Shown: piece by piece, positions 36,788 through 49,500 of the stretch
Layout: each line of letters begins with the position of its first letter
Numbering within the stretch: the first letter of the stretch is position 1
DNA from: Cristatella mucedo
Taxonomy: Eukaryota; Bryozoa; Phylactolaemata; Cristatellidae
Assembly (NCBI GenBank): GCA_009760855.2
Contig: WPIO01000002.1
Span: 498,001-562,000 of the forward strand
Direction: 5' to 3'
DNA: 64,000 bases
Notes under the pieces: generated by a model
What the model was told of the DNA's origin: nothing
Seen by the model: only the letters and a program-made list of their open reading frames with translations
Databases searched by the model: none
Position numbers and translations under genes: made by a program

Positions 36788-36937
36788 GGCCAGCTGATCT
36801 AAAGCCTCATGTATACCAGCTGAATGGCCTTAGCTGCTATCACTCTCATTTGCAGTGAGCAGTGAAAGAGTTATTGCTGTAGGATTCTAACCCTCAATCT
36901 GAGTCTTTGCAAGCTCTTTACCCATGAGCTAAGCACA
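36788..36937 (-). mobile_element. SINE-B copy, diverged
   Basis: CCAGCTGATCTAAAGCC end and GGATTCTAACCCTCAATCTG in place of box B. It lies next to a sense copy. Confidence 0.55.
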
Positions 36938-37063
36938 TGAATCTAATCCACGAACTGGGTCGAGAAGAATCTGCACATAAGTATAATTACCCATTGTCGA
37001 ATCCGTATCGATTGGACTGATTTTGGTAAAAGATGCTATTTCATTCAACATACATTCAACAAG

Positions 37064-37064
<1 letters not shown>

Positions 37065-37125
<61 letters not shown>

Positions 37126-37134
37126 TTATTTATA
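37065..37134 (+). repeat. CA/TA microsatellite
   Basis: CA array followed by TA units. Confidence 0.92.
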
Positions 37135-37304
37135 TTTATCAGGCCCAACTTAATGAGGTGTTCACTCACGTTGTCTCTCTAGTAAGGTAGCCATGCTTAC
37201 GATGGGGTATACAAAAAACAATAATAATGTTGATCCGCCATGCAATACTGATATTGCTACTGTTCCCATGAGCCATCAATCGGTTCATGCGTTCAAGTGG
37301 TTTC

Positions 37305-37770
37305 AGGAGTTGTTTACCCTGACCCACAAGGCCCCCCCCCATGGCTTGGCTCCTTCATACTTTGCTGAACTGTTGCAAAAGTTTCAGCCTCCGTATGTCC
37401 TTAGGTTCTCCTCAAACAAGTAGCTGGTCCATTCTTAAATTTAAAGACCGTTTATGGCAGAAGCTTTTGCTCTGCAGGTAATAGACTTCTTTACTTTATT
37501 CCACAATTCTTATGCAATGATATCTACTCTTTTTGCTGCCGACTGTGGCACATCCTTTCCAGCTGCCCTGAGCTGCTACTTCCATGCTATTTGCTTCCTT
37601 GTCCACCCTTCTGACTGAGTTATGCTTCTCACTTTCTCTTCATCGTGTGAGATCAAATCTGATGGCTACTGCATTCGAACCGAGAGCCGCTTAGGTTCGA
37701 ACAGCGCTTTAGGACGTAACACCCACTTAGTCTCATCGGCTTTGTAGAGTTGCAGCAGGAGATACATGAC
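37305..37770 (+). mobile_element. LINE-B fragment
   Basis: Coding end (HGLAPSYFAELLQKFQPPYV) followed by the shared 3' block and GAGATACATGACATTGC. Confidence 0.68.
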
Positions 37771-38518
37771 ATTGCACTTTGTTACGACTGCATTATGCCT
37801 GGCTTACCTAGTTTTGCTAGTCCATACTACCTTCGATTTTGTTCTTTATGTGCCCAAAATTTCAAGTTGGTTGCACGACCAGCAATTATCTATTACGTTA
37901 GTGGCTTGAGAGCCCCACTCACCATGTGACGTCGTGAACATCAGCAGCACGGCCATTGCTCATGCTGGGGAAGGCGTAGCACGAATGTAGTCCTTGGTGC
38001 AGCGTGTCATCCTTCAGCCTAGCTACGGTAGGGCATTGATAAGAAGTGAGGGAAGCCGCTCGAGGTTTCTCTTGAATCTGACGGGTGCAGCAGCTGCTGC
38101 TGCTTCTGTACCGTAGCTGCCGCAGTAGCCTAAGTAGTCCCTGGAGCAGCAGAAGCTGCTTCTGAAATGCCTTGATCGACTGCTGCAGCAAAATGCTGAC
38201 AGCCAGAGGAAACATTAGTGTCTAAGAACGCTCTCAAGAGATGTTGGGGTGCATGTGTCTATCGACGATGCTCGGTCTTCACAGTCCAGCTCTCTACGGC
38301 ACTGCAAGGGAATGCTTGCAGTGCTGCTGCTACCAAGTGATTGACTGCATTACTGTATGTGGGCATGCTTACTATTGCATCTCGCCTGCTTGGAGAAACT
38401 CCAACGGGCCGCGGTGTACGGCTGTAGTCCGGCCTGCCACCACAGCCATGTCCTGACTCCCCCCCTGCTCGTCATGGCGAGCCAGCCAGCACTTCTTGCT
38501 TTTTGACTTTTTTTGCAG

Positions 38519-39875
38519 GCGTGGCAGTGTCATCGTGCATTTTTCCCTCGCCTTCCGCTTGTCTGCCGGCAAGAGCTGCTGCAACGAGTCGCAGGCAGCT
38601 GCTGCTCGGCGTCGAATCGAGGCAATTTTTCTTGGTGCATCTGCTGTCACCGACAACGACGACGGCAGTGGCAGCAATCCGGTGTACACTCACTTGCTGC
38701 AGTGGGATCGCGCCGCAGGTCTGCTGCTGATGCCGGCCACCGCTGCCGAGTCGCAGGCTGACCGCAGCGCTGCAACTGCTTGGGCCACTGATGAGCTGAA
38801 CAATGCAACGCTGCCAGCATCAGCACCGATGGCCGAAGAAAAGCCGACAGGGGCATCCACCGTCGTCGGGCGGCAATCTGACTGCCCTCTTCTCTGCCAG
38901 AACGGTGGCAACAAACTTCCGACAGACAGGGGCATCTCGACGTCAGCCTCGTTCTCCCCGAGGACGAGCACTTGCACCTCACCGGAGAGCTCGACTTCAT
39001 CTGGCTCGCCTTCGCTCTTGTCACCGTCGACGGCTCAGCCGAACGTCACGTTCCAGCAGCAGCAGCAGCGCAGCAGCAGCAGCAATGAGCGCCAGCGGGC
39101 AACTTCTCTTACAGCAGACCGTGCATTGACCGAAATTAGTCCGACTGCCAGTGGTAGTGGTAGCAGTAGCGCATGGTCTCAGATCAATCCAAAACCTGCT
39201 TCCCGAACCACGGTGTCTGCTGAGCCTGCATCTGTCACGGTCATGCCGGCCGCTGTACCTACGGCCACCACTGGCACTGGCTTAAGGCAGCTGTTTTCCG
39301 AAAAGCGTGAAGCTGTCAGCATTGTGACAGTGGCGGCAGCCACACCCGTGGGGCCGGTGTTGTCTAGTGTGCTGCAGGACCACGGCATTTGGACGTTGAC
39401 ACCACCGGGTTTGGTTTCTAGTGCTGCCGCTACTGTTGTTTCCAGTCATCATTCCAGTATGGCGACTGTAGCTGCTCCTGGTGGCACATTTGTTGCCTTC
39501 GCCACGCTACCCCTACATTGCCACGAAGCTGTTGAGTATGCTGGCTGCGTGTTCTACTTGCAATGCAATGGGACAGAGAACTACTGCAGTGCAGCCAGCA
39601 TTACAACTGAAGCCTCCGTGGGTACGGTGGCCTCAGGTTCATGCGCAGGCCCGGTGGTGTGCTGCCCAGGTCAGAAGTTCTACTATGACGTGACCCGCCG
39701 CTCCTGCCGACGCTGTTGCCACAGCAACAAGGCCGAGCTGGAGCAAGACAGTGGTGTCGGTGACTGTGCTACGCTGCCTCGTGGCCCCAGCGACTGCTTC
39801 TGGGAATGTGTACCGGACACGTGCCTGCTTACGATAGCTGCCTCAAGCAACGATAATGCCAACAGCAACGAATGA
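38519..39875 (+). CDS. Alternative terminal cassette 2: SEA C-half, mucin-like stalk, Cys-rich head
   Basis: The acceptor is very strong (a T-run, then TTTTTTTGCAG) and phase 2, fitting exon 5. The exon opens RGSVIVHFSLAFRL, again Gly-Ser plus an alternating hydrophobic strand, then a helix (ESQAAAARRRIEAIFLG). About 270 residues rich in Ser, Thr, Ala and Pro with a short Gln run follow. From about 39520 comes a Cys-rich module: CHEAVEYAGCVFYLQC, later CCPGQKFYYDVTRRSCRRCC, then more Cys to the TGA. The 'CPG..FY.....C' part resembles CBM14. Joined to exons 1-5 the visible protein is 1058 residues. The exon is GC-rich. It could instead end a separate gene whose 5' exons I did not find. Confidence 0.78.
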
Positions 39876-40583
39876 AAGTAGTCCAACTAGATTGTCTTGT
39901 CTTTATTCCATGGGCAGTCTATAACTGGGCCAGCCGTCAGATGCGCATAGCCAATGGTCTATCGTCCTCTGTCGTGTCCGTCCACTTGCTGACAAAATGC
40001 AAATTAAAAGCCATGCCTGCACATTCCATAAACACGCGGCTCTACATTGTGCAATTTGAGCAGGCTGCATCACCAGGATGCTCTAGTTAACTTAATGTGA
40101 CGACGATACTCATCGCGACCTTAATGTGGCATAGATTGTCTGATTTGTTGTTGCTCGCAGCCAAGCTGTACACACTTCATCTGGAGCTCTGAGAAAGAGA
40201 GGCAAATGTGGAGAGTGAGTAAGATAAGTCAGTGGACAAAGGGGGACAGACACGTGCAAATCCTCGAAAAGAGGGAGAGAGAGAGAGACTGCAACTTGTT
40301 GCCAACCAATCGACCGTTGTCCTGGTGTGTATGCTGTGTGTGTGCATTTGCCTTGCTTTGTTGTTGGAGGACCTCTCCAGCAATTTTGGCAACGTTATCT
40401 TCTCAATGAGTGCACCACCCTCGAGCTAGCTGGAGGGCCAGGCTGTCCTACATGCTGCCAGAGCTGGTCGTTGAATGCAGATTTGAAAGCCACATCCTGC
40501 TGCTGCTCGAGCAGCATTTCACACGGTACTTGTTTTGCTCCTAGCAACAACGCTCGTCTATCTGTTGGCCTGTCTATCTGTAG
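39876..40583. other. Likely 3' untranslated region of cassette 2 and intron
   Basis: No coding domain. It was searched by eye for a SEA N-half before cassette 3 and none was seen. Confidence 0.45.
40003..40008 (+). promoter_or_regulatory. Possible polyadenylation signal for cassette 2
   Basis: ATTAAA lies about 130 nt after the cassette 2 stop and well before the cassette 3 acceptor. That placing would suit use of cassette 2 as a last exon. Motif evidence only. Confidence 0.35.
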
Positions 40584-40714
40584 GCACGGCAGCATAAAGG
40601 TGAACTTCCGGGTTATGTTCGTGGTAGTCCTGCCGGAAAGCAACAAAAACGGCACCAGCAGCAGCGGTGACCTGGTGAGAGGTATCGTCAACAAATTGAG
40701 GGCCTACATCCAAG
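40584..40714 (+). CDS. Alternative cassette 3, exon a: SEA C-terminal half
   Basis: The acceptor (CTGTCTATCTGTAG) is phase 2 and the donor (ATCCAAG|GTAGCT) is phase 1. The 131-nt exon begins HGSIKVNFRVMFVVVL, the same Gly-Ser plus strand arrangement as cassettes 1 and 2, and continues into a helix (GDLVRGIVNKLRAYIQ) typical of the second half of SEA. Unlike the other two cassettes it does not contain its own stop in the spliced frame; it splices onward to 43669. If unspliced, the frame stops 14 nt past the donor. Phase agreement with exon 5 on one side and exon 3b on the other supports it as a real exon. Confidence 0.75.
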
Positions 40715-41514
40715 GTAGCTCTTCTTAGAGGCTTGTTTGTTTAGAGCCACAAGATGGACTGGTGCTGCTGCTGGCTGCTGCCATTGCTCGAAGCTCGGCA
40801 TTACTCAGCATCTGTTAATGTTTCCATCAAGCAATTGCAGGGGCCGCTGGGAGGCCTGCGGTGAGAGATGCTGCTGCTCGAACACGAGAACTCTTGCTCC
40901 AGTCATGGTGGACTACCGTCCTGCCTGCCAATGGGGGGGGGGCCGCGACTTATACGGCCTGCTTGTAGGCTGCCTGATCCTGCCATAAAGATGCTTTGGC
41001 TAGTGATCATAACCCTGGTGAACCAGCTTGAAATGGAAAATATGCAGTGATGCCTTCTGCAGGTGGCTGCTGCAAGCCACACCCTACTAATCAGCCATTA
41101 AGTAGCCACAGCTGAATGACCGGTCTGTCTCTGGTTCAGCAGACCGTGATAGGCATTTGGTCACGTGAGCAGCGCAACTTGATGTGTCTTGGAAACCCAT
41201 TCCTACTGCCTCATCGTGAGCCAGGCTGTACATGTGTGCCATGTTTCTTGAATATCTTAATATAGGGCGGTTGAGTCCGGCTGAGTCCAGCGACCTCCGG
41301 GAGTGTGCTGAGGCAATGAACAGCCGAGGGTGATTCGAATGAGCGGCTGACCTTCTTTGGGTGTATTGGCCTCAGTTTGTCTGGTCCAACTGGTCTGAAC
41401 TTAGTGCTTCTTATGGTGCCGAATGCTTACTGGCATGGCAGCTTGCATAGGCTGATGAATTGTATTATAGCACCGAAAGCAACGTTCTTACCCACTGCCA
41501 TTTAAAAAAATTGT

Positions 41515-41671
41515 TAGCAGATTTAACAGCCTCGTTTGTATATCGGCAGAAGAGCCTTGTCGGCTATCGCCATCTCTTGCAGTTGGCAATAATTTAACTA
41601 CCAACTGCAAGATTTGAACCCACTGCATCGGTCGTGAAGAGCCAGCCCTTTACCTCTCTGGCTATCATGGC
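41515..41671 (-). mobile_element. SINE-B copy
   Basis: AGATTTAACAGCCTCGTTTG end, CAAGATTTGAACCCACTGC as box B in reverse. Confidence 0.65.
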
Positions 41672-42547
41672 ATATCCCATAAACTTAACTGGTAAAATGA
41701 TGTCAGCTACCATTTACAGTGTGCAGCTTACTGAATGGAAAGCTCTATTTTGCATCTCCATCGTGTTTTTTCATGTCTTTACCTAGCATCATCCCTTAGG
41801 CTTCCTCCCCTGGCTGCCTCTTCCGAATCTTTTTGCCTGTTGATTCGTAGGCGGCCTGCAAATACCGTTACTACTTGAAGGTTTTCAGGCAATCTGTCAG
41901 GTCCCTTCAAATCGCCAGCTGCTCCATGTGAATCTTCATTTGAGGCTCGTGCTAACTGCAGAGGACAAGAGTCTTGATAGCTCTTACTGGTAGAGCCTGG
42001 AAAGCCAGAGCTAGCAGCAGTGCTCTCTGCTCACGGGAAAAATTGTAGCCTCAGTACCACTGCAGACGTCTGCTGTCATTCTGCATTTTCAAATAGCTGC
42101 TCCTTTTGGAGTCCATCCAGTCTACTGCTACAGCCTTGCAGCCTGCAAATCTTCGAGGCTGTTGCCACCGTCGCTGCCCTACCATCGCTGTCTCAGACTC
42201 TGCCTGCTGCAACGGTCAAACGTCAGAACCTGAAGCTAGCCATAGCATTATTAGAAATTTGTCTATAAACCACGTCTGAAATTTAGCAACCTTCTTAAGC
42301 CACGATTGACTTGGCATTGCAGCTGTGTAGAGCAGCTCTTTGAAGAGTGCGCTGCAGTATAAAAGTCCGTGGAGATTCAGCAACGGCCCTTAGCAAAAGA
42401 GTTTAAGGACCTCTGTGAGTGTGGTGCAGACCAGCTTGTGTGTGCAGGCAAGCGTTTGTGTGGGGGGTGTGGGTGGGTGGGTGTGCGTATTAGAAAGGGT
42501 GCCGGCAGGCAGGTGCACGGGGCTTTTTACTTGGGCTTATAATAAAA

Positions 42548-42730
42548 GTATTAATACACTTGATAAAGCACCCTCAGAGAACTCAATCTCTTTCTAGATG
42601 CTTTACATTTGCTGCATAGGAAACACGATCGAATGGTGAGTAGTATCACGCTTGATAAACAGCATGAAAAACATGTTTAGGGGTGACATGCACAGGGTCA
42701 GCATGCAGGGTGTGGTTAGTGGCAGCATGC
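42548..42730 (-). mobile_element. LINE-A tail and 3' untranslated fragment
   Basis: CACTTGATAAAGCACCCTCA, then TTAGGGGTGACATGCACAGG. No coding part. Confidence 0.72.
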
Positions 42731-43668
42731 AACAGAAAGCTTGTAAGTTTAGCCACAGCAGCAATCAGATTCTGCTAAACTCGCTGCTAATTACATAGAT
42801 TAGGACCTAGCCGAGATCATGATTATCTGCAGAAAATAGCTACTGTGGCTACAGACAGCATTGGTGTGTGCTTTGTCAATCCAGTGCAGGCAGAAAATGC
42901 TCTGGTATGTGGCACTTTCTTGTACAGGAGGTTGCAGCTGCTGAGCTCACGATGCAAGTATGGCCAGTCGGCAAGTAGGCCAGGGTGTCCTAGTAATTGT
43001 AGATACACCTAATCTGTTTGCTCTTCTATCTCGCTCACTCTTTTAGACATTTGTATTCTGTATTTCAGCAGATAGCTAGTACGATAAAGCAGGACTCCGT
43101 TTTGGTTTTTCCGAATTTGAGCAGTCTTTTGTCGCTGCATAAAAATCCGGAAGCCACAAATATGCTTCTGATAAGGCCGTGCTTCTCACCAAGAAAGCGA
43201 GGCTTTTAGTTGCACCATATCAGGAGTTAGTACTTAGTGATGGGAGAGAGACGAAGCCAGCACGAAGCACGAGTACGTTTTTCTTGAAGAGCCTCAGTAT
43301 CATGGGGCGATGGGAGTGGGGCATGTGCTAGTGCTTGGCCCACGTTGGTCGCTGTCGAAGGACAGAGGTTGCTGAGCTTTGCTACGACAAAGTGCAGCAT
43401 CATCAAGTGCCCTTCCAGTCACTTGAAGTGGCTCCAGAGCTCATCCTCGTATTAGATTATCACGCCAGCACCAGGTTTACACTTGCCGCATAAGCTTGGC
43501 CGTGCAACTTCACCGAGCTGCACTGTCGTGGCATTTTTTCGTGTTTGCCCATGTCGACTGTGGCTGTCGTGATGCACTAGCTCTTCAGGCAGCGTGACCT
43601 TTTGACTAAGGGAAATTGACTAGCTGCATTCCTAGCGGTGCTGCAGCTCTGCGGCTGTCTGCAAATAG

Positions 43669-44079
43669 GTTACAACTCCGACGGGCTGGTGTGGGATAAG
43701 GACTTTTTCGAAATGTACGAAGAGCACGACTCGACAGCCGTCGCCTTCGATGCAACATCGCATGATGGCAGCGGCAGCCAGCTGGTGTCCACAACGCCCA
43801 CAGCTTCTCATCTGCCGAACGGCACCAGCCAGCGTGGTGTAGGCAGCAAACCGCCGACGGCAGATGGCCCGGAGCTGTTCAGCAGCAGCATGTCTCCCAT
43901 TGATCGATCATCGCTCTCTTTGGACGATTCCGATGGCCGAGCAACTGCAACAGTGTCACAGCTGACCCAACTCGGCTCTCTTCTGATCTTTGTCGAAAAT
44001 ATTACCACCGCAGTAGTTGGGTGGCCACTGACATTGACCCGATCGTCGACCGTAGAGACAGCATGGCTGAAAGGTCGAG
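43669..44079 (+). CDS. Alternative cassette 3, exon b: Ser/Thr-rich stalk
   Basis: The acceptor (TCTGCAAATAG) and donor (GGTCGAG|GTAAAG) are both phase 1, in frame with exon 3a before and exon 3c after. The exon begins GYNSDGLVWDKDFFEMYEE, which probably completes the last strand of the SEA fold, and then becomes a Ser/Thr/Pro-rich stretch of about 110 residues with possible N-glycosylation sites (NGTS, NITT). The frame runs on past the donor to 44186, but a SINE begins just after that, so the internal donor is the better end. The acceptor is moderate, and the donor choice is the least certain part. Confidence 0.62.
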
Positions 44080-44190
44080 GTAAAGCAACATTGTACACAG
44101 CAGCACCGGCGCGCCATGGTTGCAGCTCCTTGTCTGTCACACGGCTGCCGCCCTCGCCGCTGGCAGCTCCGCTCCTTAAAAAATAAGGTA

Positions 44191-44343
44191 GCTGATTTAA
44201 CAGCCCCATTTGTATAGATGCAAAAGAACCTTAACGGCTGTCACCATCCCTTGCAGTTGCAAATAAACGATTGCCCACTGCAGGATTCGAACCCTTGACC
44301 TCGGGAAAGCGAGCACCTCACCTTCTCGGCTACTACGGCCCAT
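44191..44343 (-). mobile_element. SINE-B copy in cassette 3 intron
   Basis: GCTGATTTAACAGCCCCATT end and GCAGGATTCGAACCCTTGAC as box B in reverse. It begins about 110 nt after the donor of exon 3b and truncates the run-on frame there. Confidence 0.72.
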
Positions 44344-44943
44344 ACCCCTGCCCTCTCTGAAGCGATGCCTTCCTCCGTCGTCGTAATCATGCTCGGGCAG
44401 CGTGCGCTGCAGCTCTCGGCAGAACGAGGCTGCTTGGCGGGTGGCTGCACGCGTTGCATCGATGCCATCGATTGCCATCGATGGCTGTGTGGGTCACAGG
44501 TGAGCGCTTCGCGGCGTCGGCGCTAAGCATGCCAGGGACATGCGTGACAGGGAACAGCCAGTGGAGAAAAGGCTCGCGTCTCTTTAGCAAAGCTTGTAGA
44601 AAAGCTGTCACTCTCTTCCCTTCGCTTGAACGTTACGTGCACATTCACGCTCGTCTGCATGAATGCTATTTTTGCCCAATAGTTGATTTTGTCACAACTC
44701 AAAATTTCCTTCGATTCCGGCCCGAAGCCACTCTTACCACTGCCGAGTAGAAGCCGTTCCTTCCTTCACAGACTACGTAGTATGTCCTAGCAAGCTCTGA
44801 ACGAAAATGTGCCTCCATTTCGTATCGGTCAAGTCCATAGGCTTGCTGCCGGCGACAGATTTCAATGAGCCTACCATAGACTTCAGTGAGCCTACACTTT
44901 GAGGGGTCAGTGATGATCCCGGCTTTTCCTTCTGCTTCTGCAG

Positions 44944-46517
44944 ATGACACCACCTCGCCGGTGCCTGCCTTCGGCATTTCACCTTCGCCGGTGTCCCTGC
45001 CTACCACCGGAAGTCGCCAGATCACGAAGACAACTGCCACCACTGCCGCCACCACTCGCATCACCACCGCCGGCGGCAGCTCTACCGGTGCCGTGCAACG
45101 GTCTCCCTGCTACATCCCTGGCAGCGCAACCGTCGTGCGGCTCGTTGCCGACCCTTTGAACTGTCGCGCTTTCTATGTGTGCGGCTACGGCTCCAGCGTT
45201 CTCGTCCACATGAACTGCACGTCCAACTCGTCCTATTCGTACTATAATGCGACGAGCAAAAGGTGCGAGCTCTGCGACGTGGCTAAGTGCAGTCAGTGCG
45301 CCGGCCTGCGGCCCTGGCCCAAGATCACTCTGCCCGTGCTCATGCGGACTGTGGCCGCCTCCTTAGCAGCCGCGCCGACCATCGCCGGTACGCCCGGCGG
45401 CGCCGCCAGTGTGAGCGCTGGCGGCGGTGGCAGCGGGCGGCCCGCTGCTGCAAACGCTGCCGTGGCCTCGCTTGCAGACGCTTTCGCTGCAACCAGCAAC
45501 CGAGCGCAGCAGCAGCAGCATGCTGCACCGCTGCCCTCCATAGCAGCCGAAATGCTGGCCGCTCTGCCGCCCGGTGTCCACCCGTTCTCAGCCACCTCGA
45601 CCGGCAGATCAGCTGACGACGAGGGTGCGAGCCAGTGCGACTCAGCAGCTGCCGCATCTGCCGGTGGCGCGCTACCCAAGACCGTAGCACCTTGCTCGAC
45701 CGAAACAGTGGCAGCAGCAGCAGCGCAGCAAGGTCGACCAGGCGTGATGGCAGCAGCAGCAGCAGCAGTAGCGGACGCATCTCTCCGCTTTGGCACTGCT
45801 CGAGTCGCGCCTGCTCTCAGATCTGAGCGTGATGCCACGAGGCTCACGGCTGCAGAGCGGTTGGCCACTCGCAAAATGGCCCTGTGTCGTGCCATAGCTT
45901 CGATTGGCCCCATCGAAACTGTTGAAGTTGCACAGCTAACATTGTCGACATCGACTCCTCAGCCTGCAGCTGGCTCGGGGAGCATTCTGGCCACGGCCAC
46001 GTCTTTTCGTACTGGTGCGGCCGCACTCGGCTCGCCTGCTGCTGCCGCGTTTGGAGACTCGCGCATCGTCACTCCTGAGCCTGAGTGCCGGCAGGCGGAT
46101 GCTGCTCTCCTGCTGCCACAGACCGTGAAGGCCGTGCAGTCGCAGGCTGCGAGGCTGCGCAGCTACGAGCTTTCTGGTGCCGCCACCGCCTGGTCGGGCG
46201 ACGGCGGCGCGAGCAGGCAGCCTGAGTCCGCACTGCGCCTCTGCGCTGCCGCCGCTGTCGACGTTCGCCGGAGCCTGCTGGGCGTCGTCGTCGTCGCAGA
46301 CCCGGCCGACTGCACTCGCTTTGCGTACTGCCTCAAGAGCGGAGTGGCCATGCTGTGGCAGTGCAAGTGCGGCCAGATGTACGTCGCCGGCCTGCAGGCT
46401 TGCAGCGCCTGCGACAGGGCTGAGTGCGCCAGCTGCAAGCCGTGCGCCACCGCCGGCTTCCCTGCCCGCGGCGTTTCCCTGACGCCTCGGCAGCGAGCAA
46501 GGGAGGACAGGCAGTAG
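44944..46517 (+). CDS. Alternative cassette 3, exon c: two CBM14-like Cys-rich domains, terminal
   Basis: The acceptor (CTTCTGCTTCTGCAG) starts the exon in phase 1, completing an Asp codon with exon 3b, and it ends with TAG. The product has a Thr-rich stalk, then a Cys module at about 45105-45300 (CYIPGSATVVRLVADPLNCRAFYVC ..., shown in part: DPLNCRAFYVCGYG, then YYNATSKRCELC). About 310 residues of Ala/Ser-rich spacer follow. A second module at about 46240-46435 has the same layout (DPADCTRFAYCLKSG, then GLQACSACDRAEC). 'DPxxCxxFxxC' is a hallmark of CBM14/peritrophin-A. Total visible protein with exons 1-5, 3a and 3b is 1311 residues. The Ala-rich spacer contains GCA/CAG-rich runs. Confidence 0.82.
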
Positions 46518-49500
46518 TAGTAGAGCGACTTCTGCAGGGTTCTAGTCTCGCGCCGGGGCTGCCGCCGCTCGTGCGAGCGATTGCACTCGATCGCTCGTCG
46601 TTGACTCGCCGTCGTTCGTCGTGCGCTCAAGTCGTGCGCTCGGATGCTTCGACTTCGGCTTTCACTTGCCGTAAACATGCGCTCAGCCGGCTGGGCCGGC
46701 TGAGCGCCATCACTTTGCCAGCCTTTGGCCTTTGGCCTTTGGCTTCGGTATTTATTCAAGTTCGGCCACCATTGTTCGTGGCCTTTTTTGCAGTGAACGC
46801 GCTTGACCCTAGCCGTAGGTTATTTTTGTTGTCGTTTTGTTATCTAAGCCGTTTAGGCTTTTCGTCGGCAGGTGGCCTGAAGTTTTTTCTGCCACCTGTT
46901 ACTCGAGGTGCTAGACGTCTTTATCATGCTGCCAAGCTGCTTACTTTTACACGGCGAAGCGAGTGGTTCACGCTGCCAGCAGCGTGGTCGATGCTACTGG
47001 TACGTTCCTCCTTGCTCCCATGCAGCTCGTCTGCAACAGCATTCGTGGCCTCTCTACAGGATATCCGGTGCCAGACCCTCCATTAGGCTGCATCATGCCT
47101 GCACTGTTCTTTGCACGCCAGCCGTTACTCGTTTGGCCATGAAACTACTTGGGTCATCGTCATCGAGAGAATGGCTTGTCAACACTAGTCAATTTCTATA
47201 ATAAATTTCTCGGGGCACTGTTGATTAGATGCATTCACTTCTGCAGAGACCTGTCGATGCTTTCGTTGGTGTGCTGGTCCAAGCATTTAAGGATAGTGAG
47301 TGACCGCACGAACGGTCAGCTGCAGCTTTGCCAGACGTCCCAGAATGGCTGAATGTATGCGAGGCCTTCGTGATCTCAGGCTTTCTGGAAGTATCAAAAT
47401 AAAATGCCTGCAGTGAGTTACTCACTCGTGTCGATCCCGAAATATCGAGCCGGTCGTCAGAATGCTCGATCAATGGCGATAAAGGAAGAGCAAACCCCAA
47501 GAAAATATTCATTATACTCAGAATTACTTGCATTTCAAAGGATTCGCGTAGCTGTTGTCAACGGCAGTTATTTGCTTCAAATCGTTCCAAGATTAGGCAG
47601 GTGCTGTTCAGAACATGGCCGAATGGCGATTAGAGCCTCGTCAAGCAAATCCAGCTGACAGGCACCAAGCCTTTGATTTGATAAACACCCACCTTTATCA
47701 GTCTGTGATGCGCGGTCGTGTTTACCAAAGTCCTAGCTGGCATGGAGCATGGCATAAAGGCCCTTCAGCAATGCATGAGAAAGTTTGGAGTTTTCGCTCC
47801 TGCAAGTAAACTTTAGTACTAGATCCTGCTAAGCGCACGTGTCCTCTACTTGGTCGAAAGAATGACCAAAAGCGTTAAGAAATATCTAGACTTATAGCAA
47901 GATAAAGACTTAGCTAACAACAAAAGTTAAAGCAAGATGCTATCCACTTTTAGTGCCCCGGACAGAGAAATGAAAAGTAATCGTTCTACCCCATGCTGCC
48001 GTTTGAATATTATATCCGAATCTGCTCACTTTTCTAAACAATTGTCATAATTATATTTAAAAATAATTATAAGTAAGTTGGGTGAAGGATATGACAGACT
48101 GCTAGCACCACTCTTCATACAGTACGCACCGACAACAATGGAACTGTTTAGGATACGCCTGAGAGCAAAATCATAAGATAGAGTGACCCTCCGTTTTTTT
48201 CTTGAAAACCAGGGTGCTCCTATCTGAATAGTACGCTCTTGCCCAACGCTTCAGCGTTACATGACCTTATTTGCCAATAGTCAAATCGAAGGCCGCAAGC
48301 TTAACTCAGCCAGAGGGCGTAGTTGCAGAAAATCACGTGGTTGACTTTCCGCGAAAGCTCCATACTCAAGCGTGTGTGACTAAACTCTAAAAGCAGATAA
48401 AATCTATGTTTTATTTATTAAAATTAACAGTTAAAGGGGAGATTTCAATATTAGGATGATGCTCGGGCACAGCTAAGCAGCTGGAACGAGAACGGAACTA
48501 AGCTAGTTACTTTCTCGGTCAAGGTCGTTCAAAACTACGCCGCGTGGTGCCCTCCTTGCTCTATATTTGCGTGTGAAGGTACGTTGTAGTTCGTTTCGGC
48601 GAGTTGTTGCTATGTAGAAGCATTTAATACGTTGGTGCTGTGTATGATTCACTATTTTGCTTTAGTCTTTTTGCTGACATTTGTACTGAGTTGGCTTGGA
48701 TTGGTCCACCGTGGCGTCATTGTCGCTGTCGGCGTCGATAGCGGAATTTATAAGAACTGATGACTGTCGAAACCCGATGTATAGTATTACCTGTTCTGCC
48801 TAGCTGTCTCAGTATATCTGGGTGTCAATCGTGGATGTGACTCGCCTTTAGCTGCTCCGAAATGTTTAAACCGGCCATTCGCTAATTAGATGCAAATCCC
48901 GGCGACAGCGTAAAATGACCGCGAAGCAGCTCCGATAAATCTCATGGCGCTGGCGCCTAGTGTAAACCTAGATTTAGGCACCGTTTGTCAAATAGATTGC
49001 CAAATTTCTGCCCGACGTAACCTCGCGGAATGAGTTCGTGAGACCTCTTGTCGTGCCATTCTCTGACGTTGATGCGAAGGCTCAGTGTCGATACTTCATA
49101 AAAGTCGATGCGACTTCATAACGCACTTGCCGCTAGAAGGCATTCGGCCGAAATCCAAAGGGCCCCTTTTCGAGCCCACAGTACACCATTCTACAAACCA
49201 AGAAGGATTGACGTGAATGAAAGCCTAAGCATCTTAACGAATACATTCCAGATGAAGGCCCAAGAGTTTTAGTGAATGGCTAATAGAATTCAACATTTAC
49301 CATGTGCAGCTTCCTGCTGCATGCGATCTATAATTGGTACTATGAGTTTACCCGTGTTAACCCGTAGTCGCCACGGTTTTACAAGTGCTACAAATTGCTA
49401 CATGTCTCGTTAATGCCCTCCTCTGTGCCAAATGACACGTCAGTCTTAGCTTTGTTACGATTTTTACTTGACGTTACCGTGCGCTGGGCTCTTGGTTTGA

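Larger units (their letters stand above)
40715..43668. other. Intron of cassette 3 with repeats
   Basis: Holds SINE-B at 41515 and a LINE-A tail at 42548. The remaining sequence is unrecognised. Confidence 0.45.

Noticed and set aside
37919-38215. Minus-strand frame with a hydrophobic start and a GTGAGT at its end, as a secreted-protein exon
   Set aside because: Gln/Leu-rich composition comes from CTG-rich DNA, and no partner exon or known domain was found.
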